A stretch of 14,917 bases of DNA from an uncultured Propionibacteriaceae bacterium (GTDB lineage: Bacteria > Actinomycetota > Actinomycetes > Propionibacteriales > Propionibacteriaceae), in assembly GCA_936941515.1 (NCBI GenBank), contig CAKZJI010000460.1, positions 1 to 14,917 on the forward strand, given 5' to 3'. Within the stretch, counting starts at the first letter, position 1. Each line of letters opens with the position of its first letter. The notes under the pieces were generated by a model, which had not been told where the DNA came from, made no database searches, and saw only the letters and a list, made by a program, of their open reading frames with translations. A program made the position numbers and the translations under genes. This document shows, in pieces, positions 1 through 7,080 of the stretch.

Positions 1-59
1 GTCACCACACAGCAGACACAGCACGCGCATCCGCGCTTGAGACACGAGGGAAACCGATC

Positions 60-230
60 ATGGCCAAGAAGGGGCAGGACGTTCGTCCGAAGATCACGCT
101 TGCCTGCACCGAGTGCAAGGAGCGCAACTACATCACCAAGAAGAACCGTCGTAACGACCCCGACCGGATTGAGCTGAAGAAGTACTGTCCGCGTTGCCGC
201 ACCCATCGTGCGCATCGCGAGACCCGCTGA
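60..230 (+). CDS. rpmG: 50S ribosomal protein L33
   Basis: A 56-residue protein beginning [16 protein letters not shown]. It is a structural protein of the large ribosomal subunit. Two CxxC pairs are visible, C-T-E-C at about residues 16-19 and C-P-R-C at about 43-46, which marks it as the zinc-binding form of L33 rather than the cysteine-free form. Length is normal for the family. The ATG at 60 is preceded by a GAGGGA Shine-Dalgarno-like stretch at about 46-51. A strong hairpin follows the stop, and the dehydratase-murB genes and the secE-nusG locus lie downstream, as in many actinobacteria where rpmG, had genes, trpT, secE and nusG are neighbours. Small, highly basic and conserved, so identification is secure. 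Confidence 0.97.
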   Translation: MAKKGQDVRPKITLACTECKERNYITKKNRRNDPDRIELKKYCPRCRTHRAHRETR

Positions 231-242
231 TTGTCTTCGACC

Positions 243-285
243 ACACGTGGGGCCGTCCTTCAGGGGCGGCCCCACGTGTTTCTTA
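243..285 (+). terminator. Rho-independent terminator after rpmG
   Basis: A perfect 13-bp stem pairs 243-255 with 267-279 around an 11-base loop and is followed by a short T-rich tail (TTTCTTA). It lies 13 bases after the rpmG stop and 14 bases before the next ATG, so it probably terminates or attenuates rpmG transcripts. Read-through into the dehydratase genes is possible because no convincing promoter is visible in the short gap. Confidence 0.8.
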
Positions 286-298
286 GTAGCCTTTTCCC

Positions 299-727
299 AT
301 GCCGATTTCCGCCGACCACGTGGGCAGGACGTATCCGCCAGCCCCCGTCTATCGTGTCAGCCGCGCCAAGATTGCTGAGTTCGCTGCGGCGCTGAAGGAC
401 GACAACCCAGCCTATGCGGGGGAACCTCCGATCGCCCCCCCGACTTTTGCCGCTGTCATCGCTGCCCAGGCCTGGGATGCTCTCTTCGACGATGCCGAAC
501 TGGGTGTGGCCCTCCACCGCATCGTCCATGCTGACCAGGCCTTCGACTTTCACCGTCCCCTGACGGAGGGCGACGACGTGACCGCCACGCTGACCATTGA
601 GCGGGTCCGGAAGCGGGGGAACCTCGACTTCATCACGATCCTGGTCTCCCTGACCGTCGCCGATGAGCTTGTCTGCGAAGCCCGCTCCACCTTGATGCAC
701 AACCGTGAGGAGACCGTCCATGGCTGA
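299..727 (+). CDS. MaoC-like (3R)-hydroxyacyl dehydratase, HadA-type subunit
   Basis: A 142-residue protein of the MaoC/FAS1-type dehydratase N-domain family (hot-dog fold). It resembles the HadA/HadC subunits of actinobacteria, which pair with a catalytic HadB-type subunit to dehydrate 3-hydroxyacyl-ACP. Visible features are the opening PISADHVGRTYPP, the segment KIAEFAAALKDDNPAY typical of the substrate-side subunit, the block PPTFAAVIAAQAWD and the ending ARSTLMHN. The catalytic D-x4-H motif is absent here but present in the next gene, as expected for a heterodimer. The ATG at 299 gives the family's usual start; the stop overlaps the next start by 8 bases, implying translational coupling. 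In mycobacteria the equivalents act in mycolate elongation. Without the other mycolate genes the substrate here is uncertain, so a general fatty-acyl role is the safer reading. Confidence 0.87.
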   Translation: MPISADHVGRTYPPAPVYRVSRAKIAEFAAALKDDNPAYAGEPPIAPPTFAAVIAAQAWDALFDDAELGVALHRIVHADQAFDFHRPLTEGDDVTATLTIERVRKRGNLDFITILVSLTVADELVCEARSTLMHNREETVHG

Positions 728-1115
728 TGAGTTCATCGGTGAACTGCGCGTGAACGTCACCCGATCCACTGTCGTGCGCTATGCCGGCGCCTCCACCGAC
801 TTCAACGAGATCCACTTCTCCGACCGCCATGCCCGTGCCATCGGTCTTCCGGGTGTCCTGGCCCACGGCATGTGGACCATGGGAGCGGGCCTCAAGGTCG
901 TCACCGACTGGGTCAAGGATCCCTCTCGCATCAGGCGATACTCCGTGCGCTTCACCCGACCCGTGGCGGTGCCAGACACCGACGAGGGGGTCGATGTCGT
1001 CTACACGGGAACCGTCACCGAGATCAACGACGGGGTGGCCACTGTGAACCTGACTGCGACCTGCGGCGGCGACGCGGTGTTTGGGGCTGCGAAGGTGGAG
1101 GTCCGCGTTGACTGA
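720..1115 (+). CDS. MaoC-like (3R)-hydroxyacyl dehydratase, HadB-type catalytic subunit
   Basis: A 131-residue hot-dog dehydratase beginning MADEFIGELRVNVTRS. The catalytic Asp-His pair is visible as D27-F-N-E-I-H32, followed by the conserved GLPGVLAHGMWTMG segment that forms the hydration motif loop; the C-terminal GDAVFGAAKVEV is also typical. It should form the active subunit with the upstream HadA-like protein and convert (3R)-hydroxyacyl thioesters to trans-2-enoyl thioesters. The ATG at 720 is preferred over a GTG at 705 because GAGGAG at 707-712 sits at the right distance and because family members start near this point. It overlaps the upstream stop by 8 bases and its own stop overlaps the murB TTG start by 8 bases, so the three genes look like one coupled unit. 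Confidence 0.9.
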   Translation: MADEFIGELRVNVTRSTVVRYAGASTDFNEIHFSDRHARAIGLPGVLAHGMWTMGAGLKVVTDWVKDPSRIRRYSVRFTRPVAVPDTDEGVDVVYTGTVTEINDGVATVNLTATCGGDAVFGAAKVEVRVD

Positions 1116-2133
1116 GCTGTTGAGGAATCACACGACCTTCCGAGTTGGTGGACCAGCCCGACGTTTCGTCGAGGCAACGGGTGAGCAGCAACTCATCGAC
1201 CTTGTGGCCGACTGCGACTCCCGTGGTGAGCCCGCCCTGATCCTGGGGGGTGGGTCGAACGTCCTGGTCTCCGACGACGGTTTCGACGGCACAGTCGTCA
1301 AGGTCGCGACCCGTGGGATCACCGTCGAGCAGGAGGCCTGCTACGGCGCTCAAGTGCAGGTGGCGGCGGGGGAGAGCTGGGATGATCTCGTAGCCCGCGC
1401 ATGCGCTGAGGAATGGTCCGGATTGGAGGCCCTGTCCGGGGTTCCCGGCTCCGTCGGGGCCACGCCCATCCAGAACGTCGGCGCCTATGGGTTCGAGGTG
1501 GCTGATGCCATCCAGCAAGTTCGTACCTGGGATCGCGTGGACCAGACAGTGCGCACTTTTCCCGTCGCCGACTGCGACTTCGCCTACCGCACCTCCCGGT
1601 TCAAACGGGAACCGGGCCGCTATCTGGTGTTGCGCGTGGACTTCCAGCTGCCGTTGGGAGACCAGAGCCAGCCCATCCGCTACCCCGAGCTGGCCCGTGA
1701 GCTGGGCGTAGAGGTCGGACGGCGGGCCCCAGCCGTTCACGTCCGTGAGACGGTCCTCGGCATCCGGCGTCGCAAGGGCATGGTTCTGGACGAGAAAGAC
1801 CATGACACATGGTCTGCGGGCTCCTTCTTCACCAACCCGATCCTCACCGACGAGCAGGCCGCCGCCCTCCCCGGCGAGGCTCCCCGCTACCAGGCCGAGG
1901 GCGGAATCAAGACCAGCGCAGCCTGGCTCATCCAGCACTCTGGGTTCAACCCCGGCTACGGGCAGGGGGCGGCGAGGCTGTCCACGCGCCACGTTCTGGC
2001 ATTGACCAACCGTGGGATGGCGACGACTGCTGATGTCGTCGCCCTGGCTCGGGAGATCCGCTCCGGGGTCGAGGAGCGTTTCGGGATCGTCCTAGTGCCT
2101 GAGGTGAACCTCATCGGTGTCGAGATCCCGTGA
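1108..2133 (+). CDS. murB: UDP-N-acetylenolpyruvoylglucosamine reductase
   Basis: A 341-residue FAD enzyme of peptidoglycan precursor synthesis in the cytoplasm; it reduces enolpyruvyl-UDP-GlcNAc to UDP-MurNAc with NADPH. Visible motifs are NHTTFRVGGPA near residue 7, the FAD-binding LGGGSNVLVSDDGFDG at 46-61, SGVPGSVGATPIQNVGAYG at 110-128, FAYRTSRFK at 158-166, SAGSFFTNP at 236-244 carrying the catalytic serine (S239), IKTSAAWLI near 267-275 and the C-terminal PEVNLIG with catalytic Glu (E332). The TTG at 1108 is chosen as the start because GGTGGAGG at 1094-1101 is correctly spaced and the family begins at this residue; an upstream in-frame TTG at 1081 would add nine non-homologous residues. 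The start lies inside the end of the preceding dehydratase gene, implying coupled translation. Confidence 0.95.
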   Translation: MTELLRNHTTFRVGGPARRFVEATGEQQLIDLVADCDSRGEPALILGGGSNVLVSDDGFDGTVVKVATRGITVEQEACYGAQVQVAAGESWDDLVARACAEEWSGLEALSGVPGSVGATPIQNVGAYGFEVADAIQQVRTWDRVDQTVRTFPVADCDFAYRTSRFKREPGRYLVLRVDFQLPLGDQSQPIRYPELARELGVEVGRRAPAVHVRETVLGIRRRKGMVLDEKDHDTWSAGSFFTNPILTDEQAAALPGEAPRYQAEGGIKTSAAWLIQHSGFNPGYGQGAARLSTRHVLALTNRGMATTADVVALAREIRSGVEERFGIVLVPEVNLIGVEIP

Positions 2134-2161
2134 GCGATTTCTGCCCCTCGCGTGAATGCGT

Positions 2162-2167
2162 TACTAT
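2162..2167 (+). promoter_or_regulatory. Possible -10 element for tRNA-Trp
   Basis: TACTAT lies about 50 bases upstream of the tRNA 5' end in the 85-base gap after murB. A matching -35 hexamer at the usual spacing (around 2139-2144) is poor, so this is only a weak candidate for the tRNA promoter. Confidence 0.25.
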
Positions 2168-2218
2168 GGGGCACTGGCACGGTCAGCCTTGCCCCATCGG
2201 GGCTGCCGAAAACGCCAA

Positions 2219-2291
<73 letters not shown>

Positions 2292-2308
2292 CGAAGCACC
2301 TTGCTTCG
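2292..2308 (+). other. Small hairpin directly 3' of tRNA-Trp
   Basis: CGAAGC (2292-2297) pairs with GCTTCG (2303-2308) around a five-base loop, beginning at the base after the tRNA discriminator. It may help define the 3' processing site of the precursor. Inference only. Confidence 0.5.
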
Positions 2309-2310
2309 AA

Positions 2311-2349
2311 AGGCCTGCCACCCAGTGGGTGGGCAGGCCTCATCGTTTG
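2311..2349 (+). terminator. Hairpin between tRNA-Trp and secE, probable terminator
   Basis: AGGCCTGCC at 2311-2319 pairs with GGCAGGCCT at 2332-2340. Inside it ACCC (2320-2323) pairs with GGGT (2327-2330) around a 3-base loop, with one bulged G at 2331, so the stem is about 13 bp. It is followed by the moderately T-rich CATCGTTTGTT. It would end the tRNA transcript just before secE, perhaps incompletely, since no clear secE promoter is seen. Confidence 0.65.
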
Positions 2350-2369
2350 TTGACCGGAAGGGACCACGC

Positions 2370-2831
2370 GTGAGCGACGATAAGACTCAGCAAGACGGGG
2401 AAGAGCGCCCCGAGGCTGACCCCGTCGCCGACGACGAGGTGATCGCCGACCTGGAGGATCAGTTCGACGAGGAAACCTCGGAGGATGCCGCCGACGACTC
2501 CGAGGATGACACCAAGACCAAGGACGACAAGCCCGCATCGCGGGTTGTGAAGCGGAAGACCGCGAAGGCCCCGGTCAAGAAGTCTGTCAAGACGCGAAAG
2601 CGTTCGGAGACAACCCATGAGCATCAGGACCCGTACCGGGCGAAGAACCCGGCCCAGTTCACGCGTCAGACCGTCAGTGAGCTGAAAAAGGTCGTCTGGC
2701 CCACCTGGCCTGAGCTGACGACCCTGTATGCGGCGGTGCTGTTGTTCGTGCTTTTCATCATCTTGTACGTGGTCCTGCTTGACGCCGGCTTCGCCTGGAC
2801 CCTGCTGAAGCTGTTTGGAGGAAGCCAGTGA
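2370..2831 (+). CDS. secE: Preprotein translocase subunit SecE
   Basis: A 153-residue protein. SecE is the small membrane subunit that clamps SecY in the Sec translocon. Residues 1-55 are strongly acidic (many Asp/Glu), 56-80 are Lys/Arg-rich, and the conserved SecE core occupies about 93-150. The core holds an amphipathic helix PAQFTRQTVSELKKVVWPTW, then one membrane span at about 117-137 (LTTLYAAVLLFVLFIILYVVL), then a short tail ending KLFGGSQ. A long charged N-terminal extension is common in actinobacterial SecE. The GTG at 2370 is chosen because GGAAGGGA (2356-2363) precedes it and longer in-frame starts would run into the tRNA. The stop overlaps the nusG GTG by three bases, which couples the two genes. 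Confidence 0.95.
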   Translation: MSDDKTQQDGEERPEADPVADDEVIADLEDQFDEETSEDAADDSEDDTKTKDDKPASRVVKRKTAKAPVKKSVKTRKRSETTHEHQDPYRAKNPAQFTRQTVSELKKVVWPTWPELTTLYAAVLLFVLFIILYVVLLDAGFAWTLLKLFGGSQ

Positions 2832-3622
2832 GTGAGAACACCGACGACTTCGAGATCGATCTCGGCGAGTTGCCTACAGCCAGCGACGAGGTGGAGATCG
2901 ATCTCGGTCCGTTGTCCGCAGACGAGGAGGGCTCCCAGGACGAGGAGATCCAGCTCGCGGATGACAACCCGGTTCCCTCCGAACCCGAGAAACCCGAGAC
3001 TGACGATGTCGCAGCTGCCGCTGTCGCAAGGCTTCGCGAAGAGCTGGAGTCGAAGTGGGGCGAATGGTACGTCATCCACACCTATTCGGGCATGGAGAAC
3101 CGGGTCAAGCAGAACTTGGACTCCCGGGCCTCCTCCCTCAACATGGAGGACTACATCTTCGAGACCATCGTCCCCACCGAGGAAGTCGTCGAGCTGCGCA
3201 ACAACACCCGCAAGACCGTCACCCGCTGCGTGCTGCCGGGCTATGTGCTGGTGCGCATGGAGCTGACCGACGACTCCTGGGCGACGGTGCGCCACACCCC
3301 ATCCGTGACCGGTTTCGTCGGCCACGGCCAGACGCCTGTCCCGCTCAGCCTGGACGAGGTTGTCAGCATGCTGACTCCTTCCGTGGTCGCGAAGGCCGCC
3401 GCTGAGGCGTCCGGTCCCGCGGTGCGCGCGAAGAAGAAGGTGGAGGTCGTCGACTTCGCGGTGGGCGACTCCGTCATGGTGACCGACGGCCCCTTCACCG
3501 GGGTGCACGCCACGATCACCGAGATCAGCGCCAACCAGCAGCGGCTCCGGGCTCTCGTGGAGATCCTGGGCCGCGAGACTCCCGTCGACCTGGAATTCAA
3601 GCAGGTGGAGAAGGTCGGTTAG
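2828..3622 (+). CDS. nusG: Transcription termination/antitermination protein NusG
   Basis: A 264-residue protein that binds RNA polymerase, modulates pausing and Rho-dependent termination and links transcription to the ribosome. The first 75 residues are an acidic extension. The NGN domain follows at about 78-183 (GEWYVIHTYSGMENRVKQNL, TRCVLPGYVLVRM, TPSVTGFVGHG), then a linker rich in Ala and Lys, then the KOW domain at about 208-264 (FAVGDSVMVTDGPFTGVHAT, ending FKQVEKVG). Actinobacterial NusG proteins commonly have such N-terminal tails. Within the tail the unit EIDLGxL occurs twice, at residues 9-15 and 23-29, from a duplicated DNA palindrome. The GTG start is the natural one, overlapping the secE stop. 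The order secE-nusG-rplK-rplA is the conserved bacterial arrangement. Confidence 0.97.
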   Translation: MSENTDDFEIDLGELPTASDEVEIDLGPLSADEEGSQDEEIQLADDNPVPSEPEKPETDDVAAAAVARLREELESKWGEWYVIHTYSGMENRVKQNLDSRASSLNMEDYIFETIVPTEEVVELRNNTRKTVTRCVLPGYVLVRMELTDDSWATVRHTPSVTGFVGHGQTPVPLSLDEVVSMLTPSVVAKAAAEASGPAVRAKKKVEVVDFAVGDSVMVTDGPFTGVHATITEISANQQRLRALVEILGRETPVDLEFKQVEKVG

Positions 3623-3642
3623 GAATTCACGTTCCACCAGCC

Positions 3643-3678
3643 TAAAATGGCGCGTTGCGTCACGGTTCCTGCCGTGAC
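3643..3678 (+). promoter_or_regulatory. Candidate rplK leader: -10 element and hairpin
   Basis: TAAAAT at 3643-3648 is a good -10 hexamer, but no clear -35 is seen 16-18 bases upstream. About ten bases downstream GTCACGG (3659-3665) pairs with CCGTGAC (3672-3678) around a six-base loop, followed by CGTTTC. The hairpin could lie in the 5' leader of an rplK transcript or act as a weak attenuator between nusG and rplK. Both readings are tentative. Confidence 0.35.
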
Positions 3679-3708
3679 CGTTTCAAACTCAACTCATAAG
3701 GACCCAAC

Positions 3709-4137
3709 ATGCCTCCCAAGAAGAAGGTCGCAGCCCTGGTCAAGGTTGCGTTGCAGGCAGCCTCCGCTACGCCTGCGCCGCCGGTCGGTACCGCTCTCGG
3801 TCCGCACGGTGTCAACATCATGGAGTTCGTCAAGGCCTACAACGCCGCGACGGAGTCCCAGCGCGGCAACGTCATCCCCGTGGAGATCACCATCTACGAG
3901 GACCGCACGTTCACCTTCATCACGAAGACCCCGCCTGCTGCCGAGCTGATCAAGAAGGCCGCTGGCATCCAGTCGGGCTCCGACAACCCGCTGAAGAACA
4001 AGGTGGGAACCCTCACCAAGGATCAGGTACGTGAGATCGCCACGATGAAGCTACCTGACCTCAACGCCAACGACGTCGAGGCCGCATGCAAGATCGTCGA
4101 GGGCACAGCCCGCTCCATGGGTGTCACCGTCGAGTGA
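3709..4137 (+). CDS. rplK: 50S ribosomal protein L11
   Basis: A 142-residue protein of normal length. L11 sits at the base of the L7/L12 stalk, binds the GTPase-associated region of 23S rRNA and is needed for RelA-type stringent signalling. The N-terminal domain contains the proline-rich linker-side motif [20 protein letters not shown] at about residues 20-39. The C-terminal rRNA-binding domain contains [13 protein letters not shown] and [20 protein letters not shown], then the ending [11 protein letters not shown]. The ATG at 3709 has ATAAGGA about nine bases upstream. It is followed after 81 bases by rplA, its usual operon partner. Confidence 0.98.
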   Translation: MPPKKKVAALVKVALQAASATPAPPVGTALGPHGVNIMEFVKAYNAATESQRGNVIPVEITIYEDRTFTFITKTPPAAELIKKAAGIQSGSDNPLKNKVGTLTKDQVREIATMKLPDLNANDVEAACKIVEGTARSMGVTVE

Positions 4138-4145
4138 CGCACCCC

Positions 4146-4176
4146 CTGGTAGGGACGCTCCCGGACCAGAACTGGT
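4146..4176 (+). promoter_or_regulatory. Alternative hairpins in the rplK-rplA gap
   Basis: ACCAG at 4165-4169 can pair either with CTGGT upstream (4146-4150) or with CTGGT downstream (4172-4176). The upstream fold also includes GGGA (4152-4155) with TCCC (4159-4162) around a CGC loop, leaving an asymmetric A/GG internal loop. L1 is known to repress its own operon in other bacteria by binding a structured mRNA site, so this is a candidate control element. The assignment is inference. Confidence 0.35.
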
Positions 4177-4218
4177 GGATCAGCCCACGAAGCTGACAAG
4201 ACAATCAAGGAACCAGAG

Positions 4219-4923
4219 ATGAAGCACAGCAAGGTTTACAGGGCCGCCGCCGAGAAGCGCGACGGCACCCAGCTTTACTCGCCCGAAGAGGCACTGAAGC
4301 TGGTCAAGGAGATGGCGTCGGCGAAGTTCGACGAGACCGTTGAGGTAGCCATCCGCCTCGGCGTCGACCCCCGCAAGGCCGACCAGATGGTCCGCGGCAC
4401 GGTCAACCTTCCTCACGGCACTGGCAAGACGGCACGGGTCCTCGTCTTCGCCTCCGGTGAGAAGGCCGAGGCCGCCAAGGCCGCAGGCGCCGATGAGGTC
4501 GGCGACGACGACCTGATCGAGAAGGTCGCCGGCGGCTGGACCGATTTCGACGCGGCCGTCGCCACCCCGAACCTGATGGGCAAGGTCGGCAAGCTGGGCC
4601 GCGTGCTCGGCCCCCGCGGCCTCATGCCGAACCCCAAGACCGGCACCGTCACGATGGATGTCGCGAAGGCCGTCTCGGACATCAAGGGGGGCAAGATCGA
4701 GTTCCGGGTTGACCGCCACGCCAACCTCCAGTTCCTGATCGGCAAGGTCTCGTTCGGCCACCAGCAGCTGGTCGACAACTATTTCGCGGTCCTAGACGAG
4801 GTGCTGCGTTTGAAGCCAGCCTCCTCGAAGGGCCGCTACCTGAAGAAGATCGCCGCCTCCGCGACAATGTCGCCGAGCGTTCAGATCGATTCGGCTGCCA
4901 CCAAGCCGGCCGAATCCGCTTAA
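4219..4923 (+). CDS. rplA: 50S ribosomal protein L1
   Basis: A 234-residue protein, the usual L1 length. L1 forms the mobile stalk next to the ribosomal E site and is a translational repressor of its own operon in many bacteria. Motifs seen include the N-terminal [20 protein letters not shown], the segment [20 protein letters not shown] at about 45-64 that is typical of domain I, the signature [20 protein letters not shown] at about 124-143, and the C-terminal [20 protein letters not shown]. The ATG at 4219 has CAAGGA a short distance upstream. A strong terminator lies just after the stop, so transcription from the secE-nusG side appears to end here rather than continuing into rplJ-rplL. Confidence 0.98.
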   Translation: MKHSKVYRAAAEKRDGTQLYSPEEALKLVKEMASAKFDETVEVAIRLGVDPRKADQMVRGTVNLPHGTGKTARVLVFASGEKAEAAKAAGADEVGDDDLIEKVAGGWTDFDAAVATPNLMGKVGKLGRVLGPRGLMPNPKTGTVTMDVAKAVSDIKGGKIEFRVDRHANLQFLIGKVSFGHQQLVDNYFAVLDEVLRLKPASSKGRYLKKIAASATMSPSVQIDSAATKPAESA

Positions 4924-4935
4924 GGCTGACTTGGG

Positions 4936-4970
4936 AAGGGGGCAGAACCTACGGGTTCTGCCCCCTTTTT
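4936..4970 (+). terminator. Strong Rho-independent terminator after rplA
   Basis: A perfect 14-bp GC-rich stem pairs 4936-4949 with 4954-4967 around the tetraloop TACG. The C-run of the stem passes into five T residues (4966-4970). It begins 12 bases after the rplA stop and marks the end of the conserved + strand operon. Confidence 0.93.
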
Positions 4971-5116
4971 GCATGCCCGCGGTCAGACCTGAGCCTCGCA
5001 CCGTTTTCCAATGGAACACAAGCCTGGTTTGAAGGCCGCTCTTGGCCATTTGGAAGGATTCCTTGATGTGTCACTTTGGTAGGGGAGTATCCGATTAATG
5101 GTGTACGTGGCGTTCT
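4971..5116. other. Short non-coding gap between the rplA terminator and the transposase remnant
   Basis: No gene is visible. Part of it (about 5050-5115) probably belongs to the 3' end of the decayed insertion sequence, but I could not pair a terminal inverted repeat with the other side. No leader or start for rplJ is present. Confidence 0.5.
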
Positions 5117-6310
5117 CTACTGGTGGGTGTTGGCTGTGGGCATGCGGTCAGTGAAGGTGTTGGCGAAGGTGTTCAGGGTGGGCTCCAGCGCATGCCCTAG
5201 CGGGTTGGTCTGGTGTCCTTTGGGGTCCAATGATCTTGCGGTCAGGTAGAGAGTCTCTTCAATGCGGCTTGCTCGTTCGGGAAGTGACCGCGGGCGTGAG
5301 CAGCCTTTGCGGGAACGAGCATTCAGGGGCTCGATCGTGTTCGTAGCGCACAGGACCTTGCGGATCTCGATGTCGTGGTCCAGGAACGGCACGAACTCGG
5401 TCCAGGCATTGCGCCAGAGCCGGATCATCGCCGGGTAGGCCTTACCCCCTACTTCTCAGCGAACTCCTCGAACGCAGCCTCGGCAGTCGGGGCTGCGTAG
5501 ATCGGTTTCAGGTTCGCGGCGATCTCGGGCAAGTGCTTCTTGGACGCGTAGCCGAAACTGTTGCGCAACAGGTGAGTGAAACAGGTTTGGACCTTCGCTT
5601 GGCTGAACACCTTCTTGATGCTGCCCGGCAAGCCTTTGAGCCCATCGCAGACTATGAAGAACAGTCCTTGACGCCGCGGTTCTTCAGCTCGCTCAGGCAG
5701 GCGAACCAGAACTTCGCCGACTCCCTGTCACCGTTGCCCGGCCAGACCCCTCAAGATGTCCTTATGGCCGTCCAGATCGACACCGATCACGGCGTAGTAG
5801 GACTGGTTACGGACCTGCCCGTCATGCACCTTTGATGATGATCACGTCAATGAAGATGACTGCGTGGATGGGCCCCAAAGGGCGGGTCATCCACGTGTTC
5901 ATCTCGTCAACGACCCGGTCGGTGATCCGGCTGATCGTGTCCTTCGACACCAAGGTGCCGCAGACCTCGGCGAAGTGAGCGGCGATCTCACCGGTCGTCA
6001 GCCCCTTTCGCTAACAAACTGAGGACCATCTGGTCCATGTCCGACAAGCGGCGTTGATGTTTCTTGACCAACTGCGGCTCGAAGGTCCCATTGCGATTTC
6101 TGGGTGCCTCGATCTGGATGGCGCCCACGTTGTCGGTGACCACCGTCTTAGCCCGGGTGCCGTTGCGGGAGTTACCCATCCCGCGGCCGACGGGGTCGTA
6201 CTTGCGTAGCCCAGGTGCTCGTTGAGTTCCTCATCCAAAGGGCGGCTTCGATGACCTGCACCATCTGCGCGATCACCTCACGCTAGGCCTTGTCCAACTC
6301 TGCCTACTCC
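5117..6310 (-). pseudogene. Decayed IS256-family (mutator type) transposase
   Basis: Read on the minus strand in shifting frames, this follows the whole IS256-type transposase of about 400 residues. Pieces in order are DKA-stop-REVIAQMVQVIEAAL (near 6290-6240), MDEELNEHLGY (from 6238), MGNSRNGTRAKTVVTD to SLLAKG (6179-6000), TTGEIAAHFAEVCG to IFIDVIIIK (about 6000-5830), VRNQSYYAVIGVDLDGHKDI (about 5820-5755), SAKFWFACLSELKNRGVKD, FIVCDGLKGLPGSIKKVF to FEEFAEK (about 5665-5452), and MIRLWRNAWTEFVPFLDHDI to the end (5428-5117). The catalytic triad is still readable: Asp codons at 5846-5848 and 5644-5646 and a Glu codon at 5330-5332. At least five frame changes separate the pieces, and a TAG at 5449-5451 replaces a conserved Trp, so no full-length transposase can be made. 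Exact IS ends are not resolved. Confidence 0.9.
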
Positions 6311-6337
6311 CACCACCAACGCCGGCGGTGGAGTAGG
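6303..6337. repeat. Imperfect inverted repeat at the 5' end of the transposase remnant
   Basis: CCTACTCCCACC (6303-6314) pairs with GGTGGAGTAGG (6327-6337), with one bulged C. It lies where the left side of the IS, upstream of the transposase start, would be expected. It could be part of an IS end or a hairpin between the two decayed genes. No partner copy is found near 5050-5115. Confidence 0.4.
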
Positions 6338-6384
6338 GGTCACAGCCCCCAGCCTGGCCGAGTCCACAGCCGATGAACTGCTAC

Positions 6385-7080
6385 TGGTGGTTGTCTCGGT
6401 CAACGATGACCCCTTCCTACCCAGGCGGGCGATGGAGCCACTTACACCGTTTCTACGGACAGTCTCTGCGCCAGTGCCCGGCACCCGTAATGGCTCGGTC
6501 CAAGTAGCTTGTGTGAGGAACTCAGATACGACGAAGCCCTCCAGCAGGTGGCCGAACTGGAGCAAGGATACTGGCTGCCAGCAGGTTGGCGAGCAGGCCT
6601 GCCCTGGAACCCCCCGAGTTCGGCCTAGAGGGAAGGTATCGGGAGCCTTTGAAACCGTCTGGTCAGAGACTACGCGCAGAGCTGAGCCAGTCAGCACGAA
6701 CTGTCCAGGCTCACTCAATCGATTCAACCGGACCTTGAAGGCAACCAGCATCTCAGGCACGTTCCGGTACTCGTCGGATTGAGTACCGGTCCGTCGAGCA
6801 GCAGGGCCGGCTCTTGGGCCGCGGCGGCCCGCGTTGCGAGGTCGTCGAGGTTGAGGATTCACCCGCTCAATTGGGTAGCCAGCTCCCGCAGCAGCGTGGA
6901 ATTGCCCACCGTTCTTGGGCCTTTCAGGAGCACGACGGGAGAATCTACGCAGCGCTCAACGGCAACGGGCAGGAGCCTAAGCGCGACGAGCCCATCCGAT
7001 GGCTGCATGGTCCCTAAGGTAGCCGAGTTCCGGTTCTGTCGGGGTGTGAGTTCCGGTTCTGCTTGACTCGCCGCTAGCAT
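6385..7080 (-). pseudogene. Decayed AAA-type ATPase with DUF4143 C-terminal region
   Basis: On the minus strand the first piece (7080-6862) contains SPVVLLKGPRTVGNSTLLRE, a Walker A region in which the usual GKS/T lysine reads as Asn. A TGA at 6859-6861 interrupts it, but the same frame continues NLDDLATRAAAAQEPALLLD, a typical part of this family. A frameshift near 6780 then leads to DEYRNVPEMLVAFKVRLNRL and GQFVLTGSAL (6775-6680), the Walker B and sensor region. Further shifts reach GLLANLLA (near 6600) and FGHLLEGFVVSEFLTQATW (about 6560-6505), typical of DUF4143. Intact relatives are about 400 residues and are often considered toxin-antitoxin or mobile-region accompaniments; their function is poorly known. 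The middle and C terminus are eroded next to the insertion sequence. Boundaries are approximate. Confidence 0.75.

Noticed and set aside
5533..5835. Plus-strand open frame across the transposase
   Set aside because: It is antisense to conserved IS256 transposase text that is readable on the minus strand.
5117..6390. Direct repeat CTACTGGTGG (5117-5126 and 6381-6390) as a target-site duplication
   Set aside because: The left copy includes the transposase stop codon, so it is inside the element; ten bases also exceeds the usual eight or nine for this family. Likely chance.
6387..6782. Plus-strand open frame of 131 residues inside the decay zone
   Set aside because: It lies antisense to recognisable ATPase fragments, shows no family motif and has no convincing start region; a shadow.
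6278..6862. Minus-strand open frame of 194 residues as an intact gene
   Set aside because: Only its first half carries recognisable ATPase sequence (DEYRNVPEML region); the rest is low-complexity Thr/Ser/Ala text. It is one frame of a broken gene.
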